Assembly: GCA_002420005.1 (NCBI GenBank)
Contig: DIHE01000171.1
Location: forward strand, 204,148-268,147
Length of the DNA: 64,000 nt
Reading direction: 5' to 3'
From: Holophagales bacterium UBA5704
GTDB lineage: Bacteria; Acidobacteriota; Thermoanaerobaculia; Multivoradales; UBA5704
The position numbers and the translations under genes are program-made. This document shows, piece after piece, positions 34,501 through 40,648 of this stretch (within the stretch, counting starts at the first letter, position 1; each line of letters starts with the position of its first letter). The notes under the pieces are model-generated. The model saw only the letters and a list, made by a program, of their open reading frames with translations. It had not been told where the DNA came from and searched no databases.

Positions 34501-35695
34501 CGGGCGCATCGATCTGCTCGGCCGTGCCGACGGGCAGATGAAGATCCGCGGCGTCCGCGTCGAGCCAGGAGAGATCGAGGCCGCCCTGACCGCGCACCCG
34601 GCGGTCGGCGGCGCCCTGGTGGCCGCGCACAGGGGCGGAGAGGGAGAGAAGCGGCTGATCGCCTGGCTGGTGCCGGCGCCGGGAGCCGTCCTGCCGTCCC
34701 CGGCCGCGCTGCGCGAGCACCTGCGCGAGCGCCTGCCGGAAGGCCTGATCCCTGCGGCCTTCGTGCCTCTCGCCGCCTTTCCCCTCAACGCCCGCGGCAA
34801 GATCGACCGCGCGGCCCTGCCGGAGCCCGCGGCTGCCGAGACCGGTGAGGCTCCGTTCGTCGCGCCGCGCGACGCCGTCGAGCAGCGCTTGGCCGATCTG
34901 TTCCGTGAGGTGCTCGGAGGTGGGGCGGTCGGCGTGCACGACAGCTTCTTCGATCGGGGAGGCCACTCGCTCACCGCCGTCCGGTTGGCGGGCCGCGTCC
35001 GTGAGGCCCTGGGGGTGACCCTGCCGGTCGCTGCGCTGTTCGCCGCGCCCACGGTGGAGGATCTCGCCCGCCTCTTGCAGGCCGAAGGCGAGATCACCGT
35101 CCCCACGCTCGTCGTCCTGCGGGCCGGAGGCGACGGTGCGCCGCTCTTCCTCGTCCATCCCGGGGGAGGAACGGTCTTCGTCTACCTCGAGCTGGTCCGC
35201 CGCCTGCCGCCCGGCTTCCCGGTCTTCGGCCTGCAAGCTCCCGGCATCGACCCGGGGGAACAGCCGCCCACCACCGTGGACGCCCTGGTCGCCCATCACC
35301 TGGAGCAGATCCGTCGCGTGCACCCGGTCGGCACCCGCCCCGTTCATCTGGCCGGCTGGTCCTTCGGAGGTCTCGTCGCCTTCGAGCTGGCCCGCCGGCT
35401 CCGGGAGGAGGGGGACGACGTGGCGGGCTGCACGCTGATCGATCCCACCGATCCGGCGGACCTCCCCGCCCTCGCCTGGGAGCCCGGAGCCTACGACGGC
35501 CCGCTCGATCTCCTCGAAGCCGCCGAGCGCCCGGCCCCCGCCCTCACCTGGCGCGCCCGGGCGCGCCGCACCCGGGTCCTGCCCGGGAACCATGACAGTC
35601 TGCTGGTGGCGCCGGGGGTGGAGGTGCTGGCGGAGGTGGTGGGGGAGGGGCTGGTGGCGCGGGTCAGGCATCCGAGGTCTACTTATCTGGGTTGA
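25577..35695 (+). CDS. non-ribosomal peptide synthetase subunit 2, (C-A-T)x3 with terminal thioesterase
   Basis: 3372 aa. I chose GTG 25577 because it overlaps the NRPS1 stop as GTGA, follows a GGAGGAGG run and yields the usual acceptor start (LSPAQRAALELLLRRR). Domains: C4 about 47-488 (HHIAADGWS), A4 502-1003, T4 Ser1050; C5 1106-1553 (HHLVSDGWST), A5 1567-2045, T5 Ser2090; C6 2146-2593, A6 2607-3087, T6 Ser3131; TE 3175-3372 with Ser3262 in GWSFGG, probable Asp3289 and His3339 (GNHDSLL). Pocket residues: A4 D-A-K-N-I-G-M-D-T (unassigned), A5 D-A-Q-D-W-G-V-V-N and A6 D-A-Q-D-W-G-V-V-E, near known Gln/Glu codes (DAQDLGVVD). A5 and A6 are short between the A2 and A3 motifs. The TE should release the hexapeptide by hydrolysis or cyclisation. 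The gene overlaps the convergent S12 hydrolase by 13 bases. Confidence 0.95.
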   Translation: MSAGPDPLASLSPAQRAALELLLRRRRGEAARGTTLPRRADPATHPLSFAQQRLWLLDQLNPGDPAYNIHGAVRLRGALDPAALERALVAIAARHEPLRSRFVAVDGAVEQLLAPAGEGDLPRIDLTALPAARREAELLRRAGEEARHRFDLARGPLLRTTLVQAAADDRVLLLTVHHIAADGWSIAVLLRELTLLYAAFAAGRASPLPPLPCSYADFAAWQRERLSGERLAREVEHWRRRLDGLPELRWAPEAAVDAVGSQGGTVPFGLSTDETARLQACARAAGVSLFVALLAAFQALLARWTGARDLAVGAPVAHRLVPEVEGLIGFFVNTLVLRVDLGGDPPFGALLARTEETVVEALAHQELPFEKLVEELHPERRLGRTPFVSAVLALQNLPPAAAALPGLEMQRLPVRNGTARFDLTLSLSEEEGRLTGDLDFRRGLLPADAVARMAGHLRVLLNAAVDDPARPLSALPLLTAAERHQLLTEWAGPQKALPPVSLAGLFRRQALATPTATAVVCAGESISYGELELRANQLARRLRALGAGEETVVALCVERSLAMAVGLLGILKSGAAYLPVDPRNPRERQAFLLEDGGASILVTQDPPALELPGERPAVRLGAGWEAIAGEDGAPLPEPADGDRALAVLYTSGSTGRPKATLLSARGLLNLCLWFRDVCPIDAATRALLGFSFSFDAAFKNILVPLLAGGRTVLAPPGPYDAAEWLETIRRERITFLNTTPSQMLPVLERAAAAGWEGLASLCTLILGGEAPRWEALQPWLDSGACRAEILHMYGPSEASDTVTCHRVTRAEIAAGGRLPVGRAADNTGLRVVDADLAPLPIGRAGELCLAGIGLARGYAGRPALTAERFLPDPWGRGARMYRTGDLARLRPDGTLEILGRLDHQIKIRGIRIEPSEVERALTTIPGVGGALVAAREDAAGDRRLIAWLVPREGEAPESIPSDAALRAALGERLPEVMVPARFVRLERFPLTPRGKIDRAALPDPAAGGEEPQAAAPVDAVEQGLCDLFREVLAAGRVDPAADFFALGGHSMSAFRLATRIQDRFGLRFAVRDLFAAPTPAGLAALLRGRERETSGLPPIRRVPRDRPLPLSLAQHRLWLLHQLDPGSTAYHLPAALHLRGRLDPTALHGALREIVRRQEALRTRFPERGGEPVQEILPPGPTVLAVADVSGLGDRGEEAARAAVRALAGRPFDLVRRPPVRLLLLRLGPEEHVLALVVHHLVSDGWSTAVFLRELAALYDAALRGAPSPLAEPPVQGVDHAVWQREALAGSVAEEHLRWWSARLAGAPRRLDLPTDRPRPPRETAAGAGVPVRFDAPLVARLRRLALGEEATLFIALVAALQAVLARWAGQEIVSVGTPVARRNRLELEGLIGFYVHTVVLCTDLAGDPTGRELLARVRDAAFGAFAHQDLPFERLVADFDAHREPGRSPLFQVSCALQNAPHEVPQLRGLEVELLDADPGTTQYDLAASLRETGDGAAGSLRYRTALFFAPTVGRLAGHWEVLLQGLAAEPDRPLSSLPLLSEPERHQVVTEWSRPAAVPAGAATETFPALFEAQVDRTPEAPAVVAAGRSLTYRELDRRANRIAARLLRLGARAEERVLLRLERTPDLLAALLGVWKAGGVAVPLAPDAPPERLAALRAAASAVAELSAEGPAFDGLEEETAERPKVAILPEQLAYVLSTSGSTGTPKGVMIPHRALAAFHRAFLEAIGRTGGRPLRVGMNAPLVFDASLQAVVTLLQGHCVWIVPEEARRDPEPLASFLTVADLDVLDTTPSHLDLVLAACTASGHPPRELWVGGEAIPPPLWRRLAHLPGTCCWNVYGPTEATVNATARRITDAGADEAPDLGGPLPGTALHLLDAAGRPVPVGVTGEVCLGGAQVGRGYRDRPDLTAERFRPDSLAETPGARLYHTGDLARRRPSGAVELLGRADGQVKIRGQRIEPGEIEAHLLALPGVCEAVVGAREGAPGDRHLVAWIAAAPELDLRALRAALARRLPEALLPAAFVVLDRLPRLPSGKLDRRSLPEPAAQEEAAPSPADAVERALCDLFREVLGAGRVDPGADFFALGGHSLSAFRLTTRIRDRFGLPLAVPDLFAAPTPSRLAALLRGREQEASHRPPIRRVPRDGPLPLSLSQRRLWLVHQIAPESTAYHLPAALSLRGRLHTAALHGALGEIVRRHETLRTRFPAHGGEPVQEILPAAPVALPVADLSALEDRGENAAREALRSWALRPFDPSREPPLRFLLLRRGAEEHVFAVVIHHLVSDGWSTAIFLRELEALYDAAVRGVPSPLAEPRVQGVDWAVWQCEQLTEEVVEEHLRWWKERLAGAPRRLALPTDRPRPPWETTAGADVPLHLGAPLVEALRRLAREEEATLYMAFLAGFQVVLSRWAGQETVSVGTPVAGRPLLELEGLIGFFVHTAVVCTDLAGDPTGRELLGRVREAAFGAFAHQDLPFERLAEAFDPHREPGWSPLFQASFALHNAPRAVPRLPELAVEPVDVDPGTAQLDLAAALLETADGAGGSLRYRTALFHAATMRRLAGHWETLLQGLAAEPDRPLSSLPLLAEAERHQVLSEWSGGPELGEARETFPVLWEAQVDRTPDALAVVAAGRTLTFRELDRRANRIARRLRRLGVERESRVLLGLARTPDLLAALIGLWKAGGAAVPVAPDAPPERLATLRTAVAPVAELAAGDLEGLDGEGDERPLRTILPAQLAYVLHTSGSTGAPKGVMISHGSLAAFHIAFAETVGLAAPPLRIGLNAPLVFDASQQAVVALLHGHCLWIVPEDARRDPEALAGFLASADLDALDVTPAQLDLVLAAGEASGRLPRQLWVGGEPISAPLWRRLAALPRTLCWNVYGPTECTVELLGRPIDRSGAGEGPDLGRPFPGARVLLLDAAGRAVPVGAIGEICLGGPQTGRGYLERPDLTAERFRPDPFASAPGARLYHTGDLARWRPDGRIDLLGRADGQMKIRGVRVEPGEIEAALTAHPAVGGALVAAHRGGEGEKRLIAWLVPAPGAVLPSPAALREHLRERLPEGLIPAAFVPLAAFPLNARGKIDRAALPEPAAAETGEAPFVAPRDAVEQRLADLFREVLGGGAVGVHDSFFDRGGHSLTAVRLAGRVREALGVTLPVAALFAAPTVEDLARLLQAEGEITVPTLVVLRAGGDGAPLFLVHPGGGTVFVYLELVRRLPPGFPVFGLQAPGIDPGEQPPTTVDALVAHHLEQIRRVHPVGTRPVHLAGWSFGGLVAFELARRLREEGDDVAGCTLIDPTDPADLPALAWEPGAYDGPLDLLEAAERPAPALTWRARARRTRVLPGNHDSLLVAPGVEVLAEVVGEGLVARVRHPRSTYLG
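28621..31722 (+). repeat. intragenic T-C-A duplication, copy 1 (T4-C5-A5)
   Basis: Coding DNA for T4, C5 and A5 matches 31741-34836 at an offset of 3120 bases; the T4 and T5 serine codons are exactly 3120 apart. Identity by eye is highest in the C domain around HHLVSDGWST, and weaker in the last part of the A domain. Confidence 0.8.
31741..34836 (+). repeat. intragenic T-C-A duplication, copy 2 (T5-C6-A6)
   Basis: Tandem partner of 28621-31722. The repeat starts just before the carrier domain and ends near the A10 motif, so the duplicated unit is T-C-A and not a standard C-A-T module. T6 after it is clearly different (DRGGHSLTAVRL). Confidence 0.8.
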
Positions 35696-36804
35696 CCCAC
35701 GAAGATCTCGGCCAAGGCGTAGGCTTGGTCGGCGAAGTCCGTGAAGGGCTCGAAGAGCAGGTTGCTCTGGAGTGAGACCACCAGGCGCTCTTCGGGGAAG
35801 AGCACGAAAAACGACATGGCGCCGTTGGCGGTGCCGCCGTGATGGACCGCCTGCACCTCACGCCCGCCCGCTCCCAGCTTTCTCACGCCGCGTCGCCAGC
35901 CCATGCCGTACCCGGCGCCGCTGTCCGAGCCGTCCTTGAGCCGCTGCGGCGTGGTGAGCAGTGTGAAGGTCTCGGGCCGCACCACCGTGCCGGCGAGCAC
36001 GGCATTGCCCAGGCGCACCATGTCGAGGGGCGTGGAGGCCAGTCCTCCCGCCGCCCATTTGTTGCTCAAGTCGGTCGGCGGCGCCGGCATCGGCACGCCG
36101 AGGAATCCGGCGGTGTAGGAGGAAACCAGGCCCGGCGTGGTGGCGCGGCAGGGGCCGGTCGAGGAGAGGCCGAGGGGTTTTGCGAGCCGGCTGTCGAGCA
36201 GATCCAGATAACTCTGGCCCGAGGCACCTTCGAGCGCTGCGGACAGCAACACGAAGCCGTAGACCGAATAGGCATGCCGGGTGCCGGGCTCAAATTCGAG
36301 TGGGTCGTCCTTGAAGACGCCCACCGCCGCCTCCACGGTCGGGAAGCTCCGGCGGTTCTCGTACTCTCCGGCCGCCCGGTTGTAGTTCCGTACGCCGGCC
36401 AGGTGGCCGGCAAGCTGGCGGGCGGTGATCGGGTGGCTCTTGGGAGGAAAGGAGGGCACGTAGGTCTGGATCGGGGCGTCGAGGTCGATCTTCCCGGTCT
36501 CGACCAGCTGGCCCAGAAGCAGCCCGGTCACGGCCTTCGAGGTGCTGCCCAGCGGGAAGACGGAGTCGGCGGTCACCGGCGTCTTGGTCTCCAGATCGGC
36601 GACACCGAACGCCTGATGGTAGACCACCCGGCCGTCCAGGCCCACCGCCACGGAAAGACCGGGGATGCGGCGTTTCTCCAGGAAGGCGCGAAGCTGCTGG
36701 TCGGCGGCCACGATCCGTGAGTCCGTCGCGGGCGGTGCAGGTGTGGCCGAGGCCAGGAGCGAGCAGGAGAGGTGAAGGGCGAGAAGCCACGGGACGAGTC
36801 GCAT
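35683..36804 (-). CDS. S12 serine hydrolase (beta-lactamase class C / D-Ala-D-Ala carboxypeptidase family), exported
   Basis: About 373 aa from ATG 36804, which has AAGGGGG upstream; an ATG at 36852 would add 16 residues before the signal peptide. Signal sequence MRLVPWLLALHLSCSLLAS. Family motifs: SxxK as Ser87-Thr-Ser-Lys90 (PLGSTSK); the second motif reads Tyr179-Ser-Val181 where Asn is usual at the third place; the C-terminal motif is HHGGTANG. Such enzymes act on D-amino-acid peptides, esters or beta-lactams in the periplasm. The gene converges on the NRPS with a 13-base overlap. Some NRPS clusters use S12 peptidases to mature a prodrug, but those are usually co-directional and membrane-anchored, which this one is not. 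Confidence 0.88.
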   Translation of the reverse strand: MRLVPWLLALHLSCSLLASATPAPPATDSRIVAADQQLRAFLEKRRIPGLSVAVGLDGRVVYHQAFGVADLETKTPVTADSVFPLGSTSKAVTGLLLGQLVETGKIDLDAPIQTYVPSFPPKSHPITARQLAGHLAGVRNYNRAAGEYENRRSFPTVEAAVGVFKDDPLEFEPGTRHAYSVYGFVLLSAALEGASGQSYLDLLDSRLAKPLGLSSTGPCRATTPGLVSSYTAGFLGVPMPAPPTDLSNKWAAGGLASTPLDMVRLGNAVLAGTVVRPETFTLLTTPQRLKDGSDSGAGYGMGWRRGVRKLGAGGREVQAVHHGGTANGAMSFFVLFPEERLVVSLQSNLLFEPFTDFADQAYALAEIFVGQPR

Positions 36805-36879
36805 AGGCCCCCTTGATACGGCTCGGGGGGCTCGAGGTTGCGGTCTTGACACACCGGTCGGCGCCGACGCGGAACGCCC

Positions 36880-37845
36880 TCACTCCGCGCCGGTCGTGCG
36901 CAGGCCGATCACCTGGGCGAGCCAGAGATGGCGGTCGCGATCCGCCTGCTCGTTGAGCTGGTGCCCGGCGTCATACCAGAGCACCGTCTTCGGCTCGCTG
37001 CCGGCGGCCTGGTAGGCGCGGCCGTCGGCTTCCGGGACCAGGTTGTCCTGCCGGCCGTTCTGGAAAAGGAGATGGGCGGGAGCGGCGTGACCCACCCAGC
37101 GGATCGGCTCGATCGGTTCCATCAGCTCGCGCCAGCGTTGCGCCTGCCCGGGCGGCAGGGATTGCAGCGGTCCCTCGGTATCGTCTGGGCCGGTGAAGTG
37201 GGACACCAGGCCGCCGTCGCCCACCACCAGGGCATAGGCCTTGATCCGCGTCTCGATCCCGGCGAGGAGCCCGCCCTGGGCTCCGCCATAGCTGCGGCCC
37301 ACGTAGGCGAGCCGGTCCTTGGCCACGTCCGGCCGGGCGAGCAGAAGATCCACGCCGCGCCGCAGATCGACGATGAGCTGGATCTGATCGGCCCGGTCGC
37401 GCTCGTCGAGGTGGAGGAGCTCGCGCGGATCGTCCAGCCGCTCCCCCCGCGAGAACGGAGCGCTGATCGCGAGCGCGACGGCACCCCGCCGGGCCAGTGC
37501 CTCGGCCTCCGGAAGGTACGTCCGCGCCGTCCCCGGAGCGCCGTGCATCACGAGCACGCCCGGGAACGGTCCTTCACCCTCGGGAAGGAGCAGCAGCGCC
37601 GGAACCCGGCCGCCGAGGGGGCTGGCATAGGTGAGCTGCTGGAGGGTGTACCCCTCCATCTTCTCGGTGGAGACGACCTGGATATCGAGAGGCGCCTGCG
37701 CATCGTAGGCGAAGAGCTGACGCACCTCCTGGGCGGACGCAGCCGGAGCGGGAGCCGGAGAAGGAGCGGCGTCCGCGCCGCAGGCGGTGGCGATGAAAGC
37801 CAGGAGAAGACAACCGGGGGTTCGTGGCAAGATCCTGTGCACCAT
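36880..37845 (-). CDS. alpha/beta hydrolase, dienelactone hydrolase/acyl-peptidase-like, exported
   Basis: 321 aa. N-terminal signal with a possible lipobox (IATAC, Cys22), then an Ala/Pro-rich linker. Core strand VLVMHGAPG gives the oxyanion HG; nucleophile Ser185 sits in GRSYGG; the acid is probably Asp in NGRQDNLVP and the base His in YDAGHQLN. All fit a complete alpha/beta-hydrolase triad. It is likely an envelope esterase or peptidase of unknown substrate. It starts 9 bases after the membrane-protein gene (37855-40530) and is followed 75 bases later by the S12 hydrolase, all on the minus strand. Confidence 0.85.
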   Translation of the reverse strand: MVHRILPRTPGCLLLAFIATACGADAAPSPAPAPAASAQEVRQLFAYDAQAPLDIQVVSTEKMEGYTLQQLTYASPLGGRVPALLLLPEGEGPFPGVLVMHGAPGTARTYLPEAEALARRGAVALAISAPFSRGERLDDPRELLHLDERDRADQIQLIVDLRRGVDLLLARPDVAKDRLAYVGRSYGGAQGGLLAGIETRIKAYALVVGDGGLVSHFTGPDDTEGPLQSLPPGQAQRWRELMEPIEPIRWVGHAAPAHLLFQNGRQDNLVPEADGRAYQAAGSEPKTVLWYDAGHQLNEQADRDRHLWLAQVIGLRTTGAE

Positions 37846-37854
37846 GGCCGGATT

Positions 37855-40530
37855 CTAGCGAGTTTCTGCCGCCGCCGGCCCCACCCGCCCTGCTTCGGTC
37901 ACCACCAGCCCGAGCTTGCCGACCTCGGCGCCGGTCAGGTCGCGGCAGACCCGGCGGCTGGCCGGATCGTCCGGCAGGATGGCGAGGCCGCGCAGGCTGT
38001 TGCCCAGGCAGATCGGCAGCAGATAGCGGCCGCCTGTGGCCTTCTCCAGCCGGGCGAGCTCGTGCTGGAGGAAGAAGTGCCGGAGGTTCAGGTACACCCC
38101 GGCGAGGTCGATCACCGCGCCGTCCTGGCCCGCCAGATGGCTGCGCAACCTCTCGCTCGGCACCAGCACGGCGGGCGCTTCCTCCGGCCCGAGCAGCCGC
38201 TCCAGCCGGCCGTCGGCGGCCCGCCGGTAGAGCAGGGCTCCGGCGACCTCCAGGTCGGCGAAGAAGCGGGCGGCGGCCTCGCGCACCGAGGCGGCGTCGC
38301 CGATCCCCACCAGCCATTCGAGCGAGCCCTCCACCGCCTTCTGGATCTTGCGCAGGCCCGGCACCGCCAGGTAGGCCGCATACCGCTCCAGGAGCTTCTG
38401 CACCGGGGCGAAGAGCGCGAGGACGATCAGCAGGCCGAGGACGGATTTGCCCGCCTCCGAGGCGAACAAGGTGTCGGCCATCAGATAGCTGGACAATCCC
38501 TCGGACTGCTCGAAGACCACCGGCAGCACCGCAATGAGCAGGACCTGCCCCAAGTCGCGGCCGGCGGCGAGATGGAGGAAATCCCGGCGCACGATGAGGA
38601 GGATGGCGAGCAGGGCGAAGAGGATGACGCAGCCGAGCCCCACCCACCCGCTCCAGGCCGGCAAGGTCTCGTCGAACAGGGGCAGCAAGGCGATCCAGAA
38701 CGTCACCTGAAAGCAGAAGAAGGCCAGACCGGCGAGGAGCCCCAGCTCGGGGACCTCGGAACGGCCGGGCGTCCGGCGGCGCAGCCAGGCTCCGCCGACG
38801 ACGGCCGCGACGGCACAGAGCAGGAATCCGGGCGTCCCCACGCCGCCGATGCCGCTCGACACGACTCCGAAAGTGGTGAGAAAGCCGCCCAGCAGGAGCC
38901 CGACCCCGGCAGGCACCGTGAGGGCGAGCAGAACCAGGCCGATCCGGCCGAGGATCGCGAGCCCGCGCCGGCGGCTCTCCGGCGCCGGCGGCCAGCAGAA
39001 GAGAACCAGGACCCCGGCAAAGAGCAGGCCGCAGGCGGTGGCCATGGTGTGCGCCAACCCCTCCAGGAGGCTGAGGGCTCCCAGGAGGAGACCCCGGGCC
39101 GGACTCTGCAACGCCTCCACCCAGAGGCTTTGCATCATCGCCGGCAGGTACAGGCCGATGTAGGGCTCGGCCGCCACCAGCGCCGTGCCGGCCAGGCAGA
39201 GTGCCAGCCAGCGGGCGGCCGGCGAATCGCCACCGCGGCGCCAGAGGAGGATGAAGCTGAAGAAGCCGCAGGCGACGAGCAAGGCCTGGGTGAAGGGAAG
39301 CTGTTGCTCCAGGCGCTCGATCTGGCCGGCTGTCAACGGGACGAGGGCGTTTTCGAGGGCGAAGTGGATCTCCTCTCCCTCCGGATGCCCCAGGCGAGGC
39401 CGTGCCCGTCCCTGGACGAGCTGGCGCAGGGCGATCCCGGACTCGATCAGAGGCAACTGCACCACCAGGTCCTCGGCTGCGTCGAGGCGGAAAGGCTCCA
39501 AGGCCCCCCGCAGCTCGGCGAAGGCCGCGGCGTCCTTGTCGTTCTGGGTGGTCTTCGCGAGGGCGGCGGCGACCGTTGGTTCTTCCACGGGCACCACGAA
39601 CAGCTCGGTGTTCCCCAGGTCTGCGGTGGTCAGGTACCGGCCCACGGCCTTCCCTTCCAGGCCCGGCAGGGCGCGCGGCCAGTACCAGAAGACCGTCGTC
39701 CTGTCCGAGCCGGCCGTCCGGCTGGACACCGCGTCCGGCGGAGGCTGCATCCCGTGCTCCTGAAGGCCGAGGTGGCAGAGGACCAGGAAGAGAGGGAACA
39801 CGGCGAAGAGCAGGGCGAGGGTCCGGCCGGCGAGCTGGGCCAGCCAGCGCTTCGTGGCGGCCTTGAGGAGGAGCTCGGCATCGGGAACCAGCTCGGGCCG
39901 ATCGCGCTCGACCCGGGGGCCGGGCCACCAGGGCCAGAGGGCGGCGAGCCCTGCGGCCACCAGGGCGGCAAAGGGGAACGGCGCTCCTGCCGGCAAGCCG
40001 TCGACGGTCCAGATCACAAAGGCGACGCTGCTATACACCAGGGCGAAGATCCACAGGCGGGCCACGCCCCACCGCGGCCGGCGCAGCCGCCCCTCGGCCG
40101 AGGCGCTGTGGTCGAGGAGCCCGCCCAGCCACCAGAACAGGGCCATCAGGAACAGCACCATCAGGGCGTTGATGCTCTGATGAGCGTAGAGGGACAGGCT
40201 GAGCTTGCCGACGAACACCTGGACCGTCGACAGGGTGAGCAGCAGGCGGCCCGCGTACGGCGTCCGGTACCGCGCTCCCAGGACCAGGCCGGCCACCACG
40301 ACCGCCCCTCCCGCGAGGTCCGCCAGGACCGCCTCCAGCCACGAGCCCTGCAGCCAGGCGGCGACCAGGACCAGCAGCAGCCAGCCGCCGGCCACGGCCC
40401 AGAGCGCCAGCCGCCCGCGGCGGAACGCCTCCTCGGCGGCCAGCGCCTCCTCGGGAGAGATCTCGTCGGCCAGCTCGGTCTGAAACCGGCGGTATTCCGC
40501 CGCCTGTGAGGTTGACACGTTTGCCGTCAT
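37855..40530 (-). CDS. large polytopic membrane protein with C-terminal GAF-like domain
   Basis: About 891 aa from ATG 40530, which has AAGGAG 7 bases upstream; the open frame continues to 41154 but would overlap the cytochrome gene. I count about 17 hydrophobic segments. About seven lie in the first 270 residues, then a soluble loop of about 170 residues, then ten more. The last 200 residues are soluble, with a GAF-like look (VREAAARFFADLEVAGALLYRR ... LPICLGNSLRGLAILP). I do not recognise the family. A sensor or signalling role is possible from the GAF-like end. It lies 118 bases downstream of the multiheme cytochrome gene on the same strand; a TACAAT (minus strand, 40619-40614) in that gap could be its own -10 box. 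Confidence 0.75.
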   Translation of the reverse strand: MTANVSTSQAAEYRRFQTELADEISPEEALAAEEAFRRGRLALWAVAGGWLLLVLVAAWLQGSWLEAVLADLAGGAVVVAGLVLGARYRTPYAGRLLLTLSTVQVFVGKLSLSLYAHQSINALMVLFLMALFWWLGGLLDHSASAEGRLRRPRWGVARLWIFALVYSSVAFVIWTVDGLPAGAPFPFAALVAAGLAALWPWWPGPRVERDRPELVPDAELLLKAATKRWLAQLAGRTLALLFAVFPLFLVLCHLGLQEHGMQPPPDAVSSRTAGSDRTTVFWYWPRALPGLEGKAVGRYLTTADLGNTELFVVPVEEPTVAAALAKTTQNDKDAAAFAELRGALEPFRLDAAEDLVVQLPLIESGIALRQLVQGRARPRLGHPEGEEIHFALENALVPLTAGQIERLEQQLPFTQALLVACGFFSFILLWRRGGDSPAARWLALCLAGTALVAAEPYIGLYLPAMMQSLWVEALQSPARGLLLGALSLLEGLAHTMATACGLLFAGVLVLFCWPPAPESRRRGLAILGRIGLVLLALTVPAGVGLLLGGFLTTFGVVSSGIGGVGTPGFLLCAVAAVVGGAWLRRRTPGRSEVPELGLLAGLAFFCFQVTFWIALLPLFDETLPAWSGWVGLGCVILFALLAILLIVRRDFLHLAAGRDLGQVLLIAVLPVVFEQSEGLSSYLMADTLFASEAGKSVLGLLIVLALFAPVQKLLERYAAYLAVPGLRKIQKAVEGSLEWLVGIGDAASVREAAARFFADLEVAGALLYRRAADGRLERLLGPEEAPAVLVPSERLRSHLAGQDGAVIDLAGVYLNLRHFFLQHELARLEKATGGRYLLPICLGNSLRGLAILPDDPASRRVCRDLTGAEVGKLGLVVTEAGRVGPAAAETR

Positions 40531-40648
40531 CACCTGTCTCCTTGCCGGATCGACAGACGCCTCGCCGAGACGTCCCGCCAGCCGGCCTCCGGACTGTGCA
40601 CATCTTTGGCGGCATTGTAAGCCGAGCCGGTGTGGTGTGTGCGATGAG

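Noticed and set aside
33041..35671. Minus-strand ORF of 876 codons antisense to the end of NRPS2
   Set aside because: Low-complexity mirror of A6-T6-TE; no ribosome binding site or domain.
36805..36879. TTGACA-like sequence on the plus strand between the two hydrolase genes
   Set aside because: It points into the 3' end of a minus-strand gene and has no -10 at normal spacing.
36928..40509. Plus-strand ORF of 1193 codons across the hydrolase and membrane-protein genes
   Set aside because: Gln/Glu/Gly/Arg-rich, crosses gene boundaries, and the minus strand has clear signal peptides, helices and a catalytic triad.
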